Positions 8,168-16,098 of a stretch of DNA of 64,000 bases are shown here, in pieces (position 1 is the stretch's first letter; each line of letters starts with the position of its first letter). The position numbers were made by a program, and so were the translations under genes. The notes beneath the pieces are model-generated. The model did not search any database and had not been told where the DNA came from. It saw nothing but the letters and a program-made list of their open reading frames with translations. The DNA comes from Oxalobacter formigenes. Its GTDB lineage: Bacteria > Pseudomonadota > Gammaproteobacteria > Burkholderiales > Burkholderiaceae_D. The DNA is taken from assembly GCF_027158485.1 (NCBI RefSeq), contig NZ_JAMKYJ010000007.1; one strand, 5' to 3'.

Positions 8168-9136
8168 TCAGTGATCGGAATCGTACATGCCTTTTAACAG
8201 GGACATGACCGAATCGCCCGTATTGATGCGTTTCAATGTTTCGGCAAGAAGTTCGGCACAGGAAAGCTGGCGAATCTTGCTGCATTCTTTCGCTGCGTCC
8301 GACAATGGAATCGTATCGGTTACGACGAGCTCGTCAAGAGAGGAACTGGTAATGCGTTTGACGGCAGGGCCGGACAAAACAGGATGGGTGGCGTAGGCGA
8401 CGACCATTTTTGCACCGCGTTCTTTCAAGGCTTCAGCCGCTTGCGTCAGGGTACCGGCCGTATCGACCATGTCATCCATAATCACGCAGTTTCTGCCTTC
8501 GACGTTCCCGATGATATTCATCACTTCGGAAACATTCGGACGGGGACGGCGTTTGTCGATAATCGACAATTCACATCCCAGATGTTCTGCCAGCGCCCGG
8601 GCACGAACGACACCGCCGATGTCAGGGGAAACGACCTGCAAATCCTTGTAGTTCTTTTTGCGGAGGTCATTCAATAACAATGGCGCAGCATAGATGTTGT
8701 CGACCGGGATATCGAAGAATCCCTGGATCTGGTCGGCGTGGACGTCCATGATCAGTACACGGTCAACACCGATATTTTCCAGGATGTTGGCAATCACTCT
8801 GGCCGAGATGGCGACGCGGGTGGAACGCGGGCGGCGATCCTGACGGGCGTAGCCGAAATAAGGGATACAGGCGGTAATGCGTTCGGCAGAAGCGCGTTTC
8901 AAGGCATCGACCATCAAAACGATTTCCATGAGGTTATCGTTGGTGGGAGCGCAGGTGGACTGGATGACAAAGACATCCTTGCCGCGAACGTTTTCATTGA
9001 TTTCGACAGTGGTTTCGCCGTCAGAGAATTTGGAAACGAATGCTTTACCGAGAGGAAGGCCGAGTTTGCTGGCAACCTTGGCAGCCAAAGCCGGATTGGC
9101 GTTGCCAGTGAAGATCATTAAGTTATTGTCGGACAT
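8168..9136 (-). CDS. prs: Ribose-phosphate pyrophosphokinase, second copy
   Basis: Prs makes PRPP from ribose 5-phosphate and ATP for nucleotide, histidine and tryptophan synthesis. This 322-residue copy keeps the ATP-binding FSDGETTVEINENVRG, the GYARQDRRPR loop and the PRPP loop VIMDDMVDTAGTL, so it should be active. It differs from the copy at 10138-11097 by about 17 substitutions, several clustered around residues 150-190, plus an unrelated C-terminal tail ending in GMYDSDH. The start is placed at ATG 9136 to match the other copy; an upstream ATG at 9148 is possible. A tRNA-Gln gene lies 36 nt upstream. It looks like the derived duplicate, because the other copy sits in the canonical ispE/rplY context. 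Confidence 0.95.
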   Translation of the reverse strand: MSDNNLMIFTGNANPALAAKVASKLGLPLGKAFVSKFSDGETTVEINENVRGKDVFVIQSTCAPTNDNLMEIVLMVDALKRASAERITACIPYFGYARQDRRPRSTRVAISARVIANILENIGVDRVLIMDVHADQIQGFFDIPVDNIYAAPLLLNDLRKKNYKDLQVVSPDIGGVVRARALAEHLGCELSIIDKRRPRPNVSEVMNIIGNVEGRNCVIMDDMVDTAGTLTQAAEALKERGAKMVVAYATHPVLSGPAVKRITSSSLDELVVTDTIPLSDAAKECSKIRQLSCAELLAETLKRINTGDSVMSLLKGMYDSDH

Positions 9137-9172
9137 GATTTTTTGCACGCCTGTTGGGTGCTTTGAAAGTGA

Positions 9173-9249
9173 TGGCAGGGGAAGAAGGATTCGAACCTTC
9201 GCATGCTGGAATCAGAATCCAGTGCCTTAACCAGCTTGGCGACTCCCCT
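9173..9249 (-). tRNA. tRNA-Gln (anticodon CTG)
   Basis: A 77-nt cloverleaf on the minus strand with the CCA end encoded. The 7-bp acceptor stem begins AGGGGAG, and the T-arm contains GGTTCGAATCC. The anticodon stem CTGGA/TCCAG closes the loop TTCTGAT, giving CTG, which reads CAG codons. It differs from the other tRNA-Gln of this window mainly in the anticodon arm. Confidence 0.95.
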
Positions 9250-9267
9250 GTTGAACTACAGAACGAT

Positions 9268-9273
9268 ATTATA
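9268..9273 (-). promoter_or_regulatory. -10 element upstream of tRNA-Gln(CTG)
   Basis: A perfect TATAAT on the minus strand lies 18 nt before the tRNA 5' end. The -35 region is poor. The second tRNA-Gln copy has the same hexamer at a similar distance. Confidence 0.5.
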
Positions 9274-9359
9274 ACTGACCATTGAAAAAAACGACATATT
9301 TAAAAGGGATTTTGTTGCCCTTTTTATCGTATCAGCATGATATTGTATTGGATAAAACC

Positions 9360-9395
9360 AACAAAAAACCTGCCGAAAAGGCAGGTTTTTTGTTT
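9360..9395 (-). terminator. Intrinsic terminator after rplY
   Basis: A CCTGCC / GGCAGG stem with a GAAAA-type loop is extended by A/T pairs on both sides. Read on the minus strand it ends in a T-run, 9 nt past the rplY stop. It separates rplY from the downstream tRNA-Gln(CTG)-prs unit, which must therefore use its own promoter. Confidence 0.85.
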
Positions 9396-9403
9396 TCGAT
9401 AAA

Positions 9404-10033
9404 TTATTCTTTATCTTTTGCTTCAGCGTCTGCTGCAGGAGCGTCTGCTGCCGGTGCATCTTCATCAGCGGCTTCGGCTGTTTCGGTTGCAGCGGTAGCT
9501 GTAACGATCGGCATCGATTCGTCATGGGAAATTGCCGTAACGCCTTCTGGCAGTTTGAGGTCGCCCAGATGAATGGTCTGGCCGATTTCCAGATTGCCCA
9601 GATCGACTTCGATGAAGGCTGGCAGATTGGCTGGCAGACAGGAAATTTCCAGTTCGGTGACAGCGTGATGAACAACACCCGATTTCTTGGCAGAAGAAGC
9701 GTCTTCGTTGACGAAGTGCAGAGGCACCTTGACGTTGATCTTCTGGTTGGCGTCAACACGCTGGAAGTCAACGTGCAGCACGACAGGTTTATATGCATGA
9801 ACCTGAAAATCACGTAACAGAACCTGTTGATTCTTGCCATCGATTTCGAGATCGAGAATGGAGGAATGGAATGCTTCTCTTTTCAGTGCGTAGAAAAGGG
9901 CATTGTGATCCAGTTTGATGTTGAGAGGTTCGCTGTTACCACCATAGACAATGCCAGGTGCCATACCAGCAGCACGCAGGCGGCGGCTCGCTCCGGACCC
10001 TATCTCTGCTCTCGTGTATGCAATGATCTTCAT
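9404..10033 (-). CDS. rplY: 50S ribosomal protein L25 / general stress protein Ctc
   Basis: A 209-residue L25 of the long Ctc type, with an N-terminal 5S rRNA-binding domain (about 1-90, including GSGASRRLRAAGMAPGIVYG) and a C-terminal beta-barrel domain. An Ala/Glu/Asp-rich tail of about 30 residues ends the protein and is common in betaproteobacterial L25. The gene lies between the two prs copies and is bounded by hairpins on both sides. An attenuator-like hairpin separates it from the upstream prs. Confidence 0.96.
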   Translation of the reverse strand: MKIIAYTRAEIGSGASRRLRAAGMAPGIVYGGNSEPLNIKLDHNALFYALKREAFHSSILDLEIDGKNQQVLLRDFQVHAYKPVVLHVDFQRVDANQKINVKVPLHFVNEDASSAKKSGVVHHAVTELEISCLPANLPAFIEVDLGNLEIGQTIHLGDLKLPEGVTAISHDESMPIVTATAATETAEAADEDAPAADAPAADAEAKDKE

Positions 10034-10072
10034 TTATAAAACTCCAATAAAACGAGGTTGAAAACCTCTAGT

Positions 10073-10102
10073 TGAAAAAAGCCTCCGCGACCAGAGGCTT
10101 GG
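10073..10102 (-). terminator. Terminator or attenuator between prs and rplY
   Basis: On the minus strand AAGCCTC pairs with GAGGCTT around a short loop, and six T follow (10075-10080 on the plus strand as A). It lies about 35 nt past the prs stop and just ahead of rplY, so it should end or attenuate prs transcripts. Confidence 0.8.
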
Positions 10103-10137
10103 TGAAAACGGTTTACCGAATCCGGTAAAAGGCGCAA

Positions 10138-11097
10138 TTATACATTAGCCTCGTTAAAAAGAGACATAACGGATTTGCCGGAATTAATGCGTTTCAATGT
10201 TTCGGCAAGAAGTTCGGCACAGGAAAGCTGGCGGATTTTCTTGCATTCTTTCGCTGCATCCGACAATGGAATCGTATCGGTTACGACGAGCTCGTCAAGA
10301 GAAGAGCTGGTAATGCGTTTGACGGCAGGGCCGGACAGAACAGGATGGGTGGCGTAGGCGACAACCATTTTGGCGCCCTTTTCTTTCAGGGCTTCAGCCG
10401 CTTGTGTCAGGGTACCGGCCGTATCGACCATGTCATCCATAATCACGCAGTTTCTGCCTTCGACGTTCCCGATGATATTCATCACTTCGGAAACATTCGG
10501 ACGGGGACGGCGTTTGTCGATAATCGACAGGTCGCAATCCAGATGTTTCGCCAGCGCCCGGGCGCGAACGACACCGCCGATATCGGGAGAAACGACGAGC
10601 AAATCCTTGTAATTTTTCTTTTGCAGGTCTTTCAAAAGGATAGGGGATGCGTAAATATTGTCGACCGGGATATCGAAGAATCCCTGGATCTGGTCGGCAT
10701 GGACGTCCATGATCAGCACACGGTCAACACCGATGTGTTCAAGAATGTTGGCGATGACCCTGGCCGAGATGGCGACGCGGGTGGAACGCGGGCGGCGGTC
10801 CTGACGGGCGTAGCCGAAATAAGGGATACAGGCGGTAATGCGTTCGGCAGAAGCGCGTTTCAAGGCATCGACCATCAAAACGATTTCCATGAGGTTATCG
10901 TTGGTGGGAGCGCAGGTGGACTGGATGACGAAGACATCCTTGCCGCGAACGTTTTCATTGATTTCGACAGTGGTTTCGCCATCGGAGAATTTGGAAACGA
11001 AAGCCCTGCCAAGAGGGATACCGAGTTTGCTGGCAACCTGGGCGGCCAAAGCCGGATTGGCGTTGCCAGTGAAGATCATTAAATTATTGTCGGACAT
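10138..11097 (-). CDS. prs: Ribose-phosphate pyrophosphokinase, canonical copy
   Basis: The 319-residue enzyme synthesises PRPP. It has the full Prs motif set: FSDGETTVEINENVRG, IPYFGYARQDRRPR, VIMDDMVDTAGTL and the regulatory flexible-loop arginines. Its place between tRNA-Gln, ispE and rplY is the usual betaproteobacterial location, so I take it as the ancestral copy. The C-terminus ends MSLFNEANV, unlike the tail of the other copy. A leader of 117 nt separates it from the tRNA. Both proteins could mix in one hexamer because their interfaces are nearly identical; that is inference. Confidence 0.97.
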   Translation of the reverse strand: MSDNNLMIFTGNANPALAAQVASKLGIPLGRAFVSKFSDGETTVEINENVRGKDVFVIQSTCAPTNDNLMEIVLMVDALKRASAERITACIPYFGYARQDRRPRSTRVAISARVIANILEHIGVDRVLIMDVHADQIQGFFDIPVDNIYASPILLKDLQKKNYKDLLVVSPDIGGVVRARALAKHLDCDLSIIDKRRPRPNVSEVMNIIGNVEGRNCVIMDDMVDTAGTLTQAAEALKEKGAKMVVAYATHPVLSGPAVKRITSSSLDELVVTDTIPLSDAAKECKKIRQLSCAELLAETLKRINSGKSVMSLFNEANV

Positions 11098-11214
11098 GAG
11101 TTTTCTGCGACATTCTCGTTACTGGGTTAAAAGTCACATAAGGTGTAACGCATCCCGTTGTGTACTTGCCGACAATCAGTGCTGCACGCCTGGCGGCGGG
11201 CGTTGCAAAAGGAG

Positions 11215-11291
11215 TGGCAGGGGAAGAAGGATTCGAACCTTCGCATGCAGGGATCAAAACCCTGTGCCTTAACCAGCTTGGCGATTCCCCT
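11215..11291 (-). tRNA. tRNA-Gln (anticodon TTG)
   Basis: A 77-nt minus-strand cloverleaf with encoded CCA. The acceptor stem begins AGGGGAA. The anticodon stem CAGGG/CCCTG closes the loop TTTTGAT, giving TTG for CAA and, by wobble, CAG codons. It is the tRNA-Gln found in the canonical ispE-prs position. Confidence 0.95.
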
Positions 11292-11312
11292 GCTGAATTT
11301 CCAGTGCACGGT

Positions 11313-11318
11313 ATTATA
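11313..11318 (-). promoter_or_regulatory. -10 element upstream of tRNA-Gln(TTG)
   Basis: A perfect TATAAT on the minus strand lies 21 nt before the tRNA 5' end. No convincing -35 hexamer accompanies it. The promoter sits directly after the end of ispE. Confidence 0.5.
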
Positions 11319-11344
11319 ACCGAGCGCCGGAAAAAACGATATCA

Positions 11345-12238
11345 TCAACTTTTACTGCCGAACAAAGCTTCAAGTGGATGATTTTGCAAACTTTTGGCTG
11401 TCCAGACTTCCCATTTTCGGGAAAGGCTGGCGGCCACTTCTTCAGCTTCCGTTTTATTTCCGAATCGGGCAAAAACACATGCTCCGGACCCGGTCATTCG
11501 GGCTTTTCCATACCGGCCCAATGTATCGAGAGCCGTTGCGATTTCCGGAAAAAGTCTGATTGCGACTGCTTGCAAATCATTTTTACCGAAATCGGGTAAA
11601 TTTTTATAGATACCGGGAAAGTTCGCTATTTTGATGGGTTCCGTGTTTCTTGTCAATTCTTTGGAGCGAAATATCGCCGCTGTCGGAACGGAAACGGGTG
11701 GTTTGATGACAACGAAATATCCGTCGTGTGTCGCTGCCGGTGTCAATTTTTCTCCGATGCCTTCGGCGTAGGCGTTTTCACCGAAAATGAAAAAGGGTAC
11801 ATCGGCACCCAATTGGACTCCTAATGCCATCAGTTCTTCCCGGCTGAAATTGCAATTCCAGAGCCGGTTCAAAACAAGCAGGGTCGTCGCTGCGTCGGAG
11901 GAACCTCCACCCAGTCCGCCACCCATGGGAATGTTTTTTTCAATCCGGATATCGACGCCGGGAAGAAATCCGTTTTTTTTATTACTGGCGGCCTTTTGAA
12001 GCAGTTTTGCCGCGCGTATCACCAGATCGTCTTCTTCACGTATCTGGTCGTTATCGGTCAGACGTCTGATTTGACTGTCATCGCGACGATCGAAATGGAG
12101 GATGTCGCACAGGTCAATCAACTGGAAGACGCTTTGCAGCAGGTGGTAACCGTCTGGCCGTTGACCGGTAACGTGTAAAAAAAGATTGAGTTTGGCCGGA
12201 GCCGGACAATTATGTAAAAAAGATTTCGACATGTTCAT
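11345..12238 (-). CDS. ispE: 4-diphosphocytidyl-2-C-methyl-D-erythritol kinase
   Basis: IspE phosphorylates CDP-methylerythritol in the MEP route to isoprenoid precursors. The 297-residue GHMP kinase shows the N-terminal substrate motif PAPAKLNLFLHVTGQRPDGYH. The glycine-rich ATP loop PMGGGLGGGSSDAA and a C-terminal MTGSGACVFA motif 3 follow. Its start is 6 bp after the lolB stop, so the two are probably co-transcribed. Starting at the second Met (12232) would remove two residues. Confidence 0.97.
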   Translation of the reverse strand: MNMSKSFLHNCPAPAKLNLFLHVTGQRPDGYHLLQSVFQLIDLCDILHFDRRDDSQIRRLTDNDQIREEDDLVIRAAKLLQKAASNKKNGFLPGVDIRIEKNIPMGGGLGGGSSDAATTLLVLNRLWNCNFSREELMALGVQLGADVPFFIFGENAYAEGIGEKLTPAATHDGYFVVIKPPVSVPTAAIFRSKELTRNTEPIKIANFPGIYKNLPDFGKNDLQAVAIRLFPEIATALDTLGRYGKARMTGSGACVFARFGNKTEAEEVAASLSRKWEVWTAKSLQNHPLEALFGSKS

Positions 12239-12244
12239 TGCCGA

Positions 12245-12886
12245 TCAGAAATTCCATTCGTCGATAACCAGTTTCAGATTGATGTCGACGCCGTTTAGCG
12301 AGTCCTGATTGCCCTTGATCAGGTCAATCCGTTTCGGAAGCGGCATCGTCGGTCCATCGATCCAGCTCGCGTAATTGATCTGCCACCCATCTCTGGTGAA
12401 AACTTGTGTCGATTCAGGTGTGGCGATAAAAGATTGTCCGCGGGAATCCGTTGCACAACCCTGTAACCAGCCTTTCATGCCTGAAACCGGCAATGTCCAG
12501 CCGAGCTGGGATTTGATCAGTTCTTCAGCATCAGGCGCGCTTGCCGGTGCCCTGTTGGGAGCGGTGAATGTCGTCATTTGAGGCGTGATTTCTATTTTTG
12601 CTATCGTTTGTCCGAGAGGAGACATCAATGTCACGACGGTATTTTCCGGGGATTGTTCCCAGCCGAATTTGCCGTGAAGCGACTCTTCCCTGTCGTCCAG
12701 CTTGTACAGGATGGAAAAACGTCCCTTGATATTGACTTTATCGACACATCTGCGTGCAGTCTCGGTGGAGAAAAGATTGACAGGGTTGATGGATTGCATC
12801 GTGGAACAACCCGTTAGACCGAGAGTGATTACAATGACGGTGAAAAGCCCCGTTTTCTTCAGCAGATGGGAAAAAATATTTTTCAT
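12245..12886 (-). CDS. lolB: Outer-membrane lipoprotein LolB
   Basis: LolB receives lipoproteins from the periplasmic chaperone LolA and inserts them in the outer membrane. The 213-residue product has a lipoprotein signal peptide ending in the lipobox LTGC with Cys27. A LolA/LolB-type beta-sheet domain follows (GRFSILYKLDDREESLHGKFGW, later WQINYASW). The chosen ATG at 12886 gives a proper signal peptide; longer upstream starts would add an unlikely hydrophobic-free extension. It is upstream of ispE and divergent from mutY. Confidence 0.92.
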   Translation of the reverse strand: MKNIFSHLLKKTGLFTVIVITLGLTGCSTMQSINPVNLFSTETARRCVDKVNIKGRFSILYKLDDREESLHGKFGWEQSPENTVVTLMSPLGQTIAKIEITPQMTTFTAPNRAPASAPDAEELIKSQLGWTLPVSGMKGWLQGCATDSRGQSFIATPESTQVFTRDGWQINYASWIDGPTMPLPKRIDLIKGNQDSLNGVDINLKLVIDEWNF

Positions 12887-13040
12887 CTTTATTTGAAAAT
12901 AAATGGCAGGATAAAATCGGGATGCTGCCTGATTGGATATTGGAAAGCATTCTATAACATACGGGAATATCAATTTGTAAAATTGTGTTGCCGGTTTGAC
13001 GAAATCGCGAATGGTCTGTTGAGCGATACCGGATTTTTAT

Positions 13041-14174
13041 ATGATCAAGGAAAATTTGTCTGACTCTGGCGGTATCGCCATTTCTTCCATTTCATTCGGG
13101 GAAACGCTCGTTGCCTGGCAAAAAAGGCATGGAAGGCATTCCCTTCCCTGGCAGAACACCCGGAATGCGTACCGGATATGGCTGTCTGAAATCATGCTGC
13201 AGCAAACTCAGGTGGCAACGGTGATTCCTTATTATTTGCGCTTTCTGGAACGTTTTCCAGATGTATCCGCACTGGCGTATGCCGAACAGGAAGAGGTGAT
13301 GTCGTACTGGAGCGGACTGGGTTATTACTCCAGAGCCAGAAATCTTCATCGCTGTGCTCAAATTATCGTTGAAGAATACAAAGGCATTTTTCCTTCCGAT
13401 CCGGTCTTGCTTGAAGATTTACCGGGAATCGGCAAATCGACTGCAGCGGCGATAGCCGTTTTTTCTTCCGGTGTCCGTGCGGCCATTCTGGACGGCAATG
13501 TCGTGCGTGTTTTCTCCCGTATTTTCGGTATTGCCGAACAGGCCAGCGACAAAAAAGCGAAAGAAAAATTATGGCAGCTTGCCTATGAATTATTGCCCGA
13601 GTCCGATCTGGAAGCCTATACACAGGGTTTGATGGATCTGGGCGCGACTGTATGCGTGAGAAGCCGGCCGGATTGTTCAATATGTCCTTTTTCGACTTCC
13701 TGCATCGCATTGGCAGAAAACCGGATCGAAGAACTCCCTGCCAAAAAAACGAAAAAAGTTTCCCCGACCCGGAAAACGATTATGTTGGTTTTGCTTTCAG
13801 AAGGGAAAGTCCTGCTGGAAAAAAGGCCTGAAGCCGGTATCTGGGGTGGCCTGCTATCCTTGCCGGAATGTGAATTGCCTGAAGATGCCGGTGATGAAGA
13901 GATTGCGGATGTATCCCGGCTGAAATCGGTGGCTTCTTCTTTTGGAAAAACGTCTTCTTTCCGGTTTCTGGAACCCTTTACACATGTTTTCTCCCATTTC
14001 CGTCTCCAGATAACGCCTTGTCTGATCGGACTGGACAGTCGTCAATTGCGGGCAGAAGAAGAAAAGTATGTCTGGTACGATATGAACCGGCTGGATGAGG
14101 CGCCCTTGCCTGCACCTGTGCGAAAACTGTTGAATGATTCCTTGCGCCAGCAGGTATTGAACCTGGCCGACTGA
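13041..14174 (+). CDS. mutY: A/G-specific adenine glycosylase MutY
   Basis: MutY removes adenine mispaired with 8-oxoguanine. The 377-residue protein shows catalytic Glu50 (LSEIMLQQTQV), a helix-hairpin-helix LPGIGKSTAAA, and catalytic Asp151 in ILDGNVVRVFSRIF. A [4Fe-4S] cluster motif C-X6-C-X2-C-X5-C is formed by Cys205, 212, 215 and 221. The C-terminal 140 residues form the Nudix-like 8-oxoG recognition domain (EKRPEAGIWGGLLSLPE, then HVFSHFRL). Its stop is 1 bp from the convergent rapZ stop, so no room is left for a terminator. Confidence 0.97.
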   Translation: MIKENLSDSGGIAISSISFGETLVAWQKRHGRHSLPWQNTRNAYRIWLSEIMLQQTQVATVIPYYLRFLERFPDVSALAYAEQEEVMSYWSGLGYYSRARNLHRCAQIIVEEYKGIFPSDPVLLEDLPGIGKSTAAAIAVFSSGVRAAILDGNVVRVFSRIFGIAEQASDKKAKEKLWQLAYELLPESDLEAYTQGLMDLGATVCVRSRPDCSICPFSTSCIALAENRIEELPAKKTKKVSPTRKTIMLVLLSEGKVLLEKRPEAGIWGGLLSLPECELPEDAGDEEIADVSRLKSVASSFGKTSSFRFLEPFTHVFSHFRLQITPCLIGLDSRQLRAEEEKYVWYDMNRLDEAPLPAPVRKLLNDSLRQQVLNLAD

Positions 14175-14175
14175 T

Positions 14176-15048
14176 TTATCGTGAACCGGTCAATTCCCTG
14201 TGCCGGGTAACGACCTGTTCTTTTTTCATGAAATGGCGGGCAAGCTGTTCAACCATGTAGACGGAACGGTGCTGGCCACCCGTGCAGCCGAGCGCAACGG
14301 TGAGGTAACTCCTGTTGTCGCGACGGAAGGATGGCAGCCATTTTTCGACAAAGTCCCGGATGTCTTTCAATAATTCGGCAACGTCAGCTTGCGATTCAAG
14401 GAATTCGATGACAGGCTTGTCTTTGCCTGTCAGTGGCCTCAGACGCACGTCGTAATAAGGGTTCGGCAGGCTTCGCACGTCAAAGATGATGTCGGCATCG
14501 AGCGGAACGCCGAATTTGAAACCGAAGGATTCGAAATGCAGCGTAAGCGGTGACTGTTCGATTTCAACCAGTTCCTTGACCCGGTTACGCAACTGGTTGG
14601 AATTGGAATTCGACGTATCGATAACTTGCCCGATCATCTGGATGTCAGACATCATGGCACGTTCTTCCCGGATGGCTTCCACAAGCGTCCGGTCATCGGA
14701 TAAGCTGGTGCCTTTTGGCAGACGATGGGACAAGGGATGGCTGCGCCTTGTTTCCGAAAAACGGGTAATCAGCGAATGGTCGTCGGCTGTCAGGAACAGG
14801 ACGTGAACAGCATGTCCCTGATTCTTGAGTTCGATAACACTTTTCGGCAGGTCGGTCAGCGAAGCTGCACTTCTGGAATCGACGGCAACTGCCAGTTTGT
14901 CCTCATTGTCTTCCAGTCTGGTTTCGACAAGTCTGGAAAGCAGGACTGGCGGCAAATTATCGACACAAAAATAACCGGCGTCTTCCAGTGCATTCAAGGC
15001 CACTGATTTTCCGGAACCCGATATACCGGTGATGATAATGATTTGCAT
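14176..15048 (-). CDS. rapZ: RNase adapter protein RapZ
   Basis: RapZ (YhbJ) is an RNA-binding nucleotide-binding protein. In enterobacteria it guides RNase E to the GlmZ small RNA and so tunes glucosamine-6-phosphate synthase; whether that holds in betaproteobacteria is not shown. The 290-residue protein has Walker A GISGSGKS (8-15), VDNLPPVLL, and the C-terminal domain with DVRSLPNPYYDVRLRPLTG and ALGCTGGQHRSVY. It lies 77 bp after hprK on the same strand, giving the usual ptsN-hprK-rapZ group. Confidence 0.96.
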   Translation of the reverse strand: MQIIIITGISGSGKSVALNALEDAGYFCVDNLPPVLLSRLVETRLEDNEDKLAVAVDSRSAASLTDLPKSVIELKNQGHAVHVLFLTADDHSLITRFSETRRSHPLSHRLPKGTSLSDDRTLVEAIREERAMMSDIQMIGQVIDTSNSNSNQLRNRVKELVEIEQSPLTLHFESFGFKFGVPLDADIIFDVRSLPNPYYDVRLRPLTGKDKPVIEFLESQADVAELLKDIRDFVEKWLPSFRRDNRSYLTVALGCTGGQHRSVYMVEQLARHFMKKEQVVTRHRELTGSR

Positions 15049-15125
15049 GCTATGCGCGCGTTGAAATAAAAGTCATGCCACTTTCGACAGCCTACCACAT
15101 CGCTTTGGCAAAAAGGAGCGTTTGA

Positions 15126-16073
15126 TTAAAAGGGTTCGTCTTTCATCATGGCTTTTCTCTGGCGTTCCATGAATTCTTCCATGGTATTGAAACCACGCAA
15201 TTGCATGATGGTATTGCGAACGGCCGCTTCCAGCAAAACAGCGATATTTCTGCCCGCTGCGACGGGAATGACTGTCTTGCGGATGGGAAGCCCCAGAACT
15301 TCCTGTGTCGGGGAATGGATTGGCAAACGATCGATGTCTTCATCACCCGTTCTCATGCGCGTCAGATGCACGATGAGTTTTAACTGCATTTTTCTGCGAA
15401 CGGCCGTTTCACCGAAGATGGCACGGATGTCGAGCAATCCCAGTCCACGAACTTCCAGAAGATTTTGCAAAAGCATCGGAGCGCGACCTTCGATGACATT
15501 CGGCGCAATCCGGGAAAATTCAACGGCATCGTCAGCCACAAGGCCGTGATTTCGGGTGATCAGCTCGAGACCCAGCTCGCTTTTACCCAGGCCCGAATCG
15601 CCGGTAATCAAAACGCCGACCCCGAGAACGTCCATGAATACGCCGTGCATGATGATCCGCAGGGCGAGCTGTTTTGAAAGATAGACACGAAGGTAATCGA
15701 TCACTTCTGCTGCGGCCAGTGGCGTGGTGAAAAGCGGAATATTGTTTTCGTTACAAATGGCAAGGATGTCCGGAGGAACGTCGAGATCACGTGCGATGAT
15801 CAGCGCAGGAGGATTGCAATCGGCAATTTCATGGACCAGATAAGCGCGGGATTCCGGCGAGAGCCTTTCGTAATAATTGATTTCCTGACGCCCGAAAACC
15901 TGAATACGCATTGGATGAATCAGGTTCAGATGCCCGACCTGATCGGCGGCCAGTCCACTACCGCTGGAAACCTGACGGTTACCGCCATCGAGACCGGCAA
16001 ACCAGGTCAATTTCAGTGCATCTCTGTTGTTCGCATATAAACGCTGGATGGTCAGGGAAATGGGTGTCGACAT
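15126..16073 (-). CDS. hprK: HPr kinase/phosphorylase
   Basis: HprK phosphorylates and dephosphorylates the regulatory serine of HPr. The 315-residue protein has an N-terminal domain (about 1-130) and a catalytic domain with HGVFMDVLGVGVLITGDSG leading into Walker A GDSGLGKS (158-165). The HprK signature region EVRGLGLLDIRAIFGETA follows. With ptsN and rapZ next to it, it belongs to a nitrogen-type PTS control unit rather than a sugar PTS. Confidence 0.97.
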   Translation of the reverse strand: MSTPISLTIQRLYANNRDALKLTWFAGLDGGNRQVSSGSGLAADQVGHLNLIHPMRIQVFGRQEINYYERLSPESRAYLVHEIADCNPPALIIARDLDVPPDILAICNENNIPLFTTPLAAAEVIDYLRVYLSKQLALRIIMHGVFMDVLGVGVLITGDSGLGKSELGLELITRNHGLVADDAVEFSRIAPNVIEGRAPMLLQNLLEVRGLGLLDIRAIFGETAVRRKMQLKLIVHLTRMRTGDEDIDRLPIHSPTQEVLGLPIRKTVIPVAAGRNIAVLLEAAVRNTIMQLRGFNTMEEFMERQRKAMMKDEPF

Positions 16074-16098
16074 GGCATGGTCCGTTTATCAGGTGAAC

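Larger units (their letters stand above)
8168..11291 (-). repeat. Duplicated tRNA-Gln plus prs module flanking rplY
   Basis: Two near-identical units, tRNA-Gln followed by prs, lie on the minus strand at 11291-10138 and 9249-8168, with rplY between them. Long stretches of the two prs genes match base for base, as do the tRNA bodies outside the anticodon arm. Even the short block TGCACGCCTG just downstream of each tRNA is shared. The spacer between tRNA and prs differs in length (about 117 against 36 nt). Confidence 0.9.

Noticed and set aside
9173..11291. tRNA-Gln pair considered as attachment sites of an integrated element
   Set aside because: The region between holds only rplY and prs, with no integrase, excisionase or phage gene, so a simple duplication explains it better.
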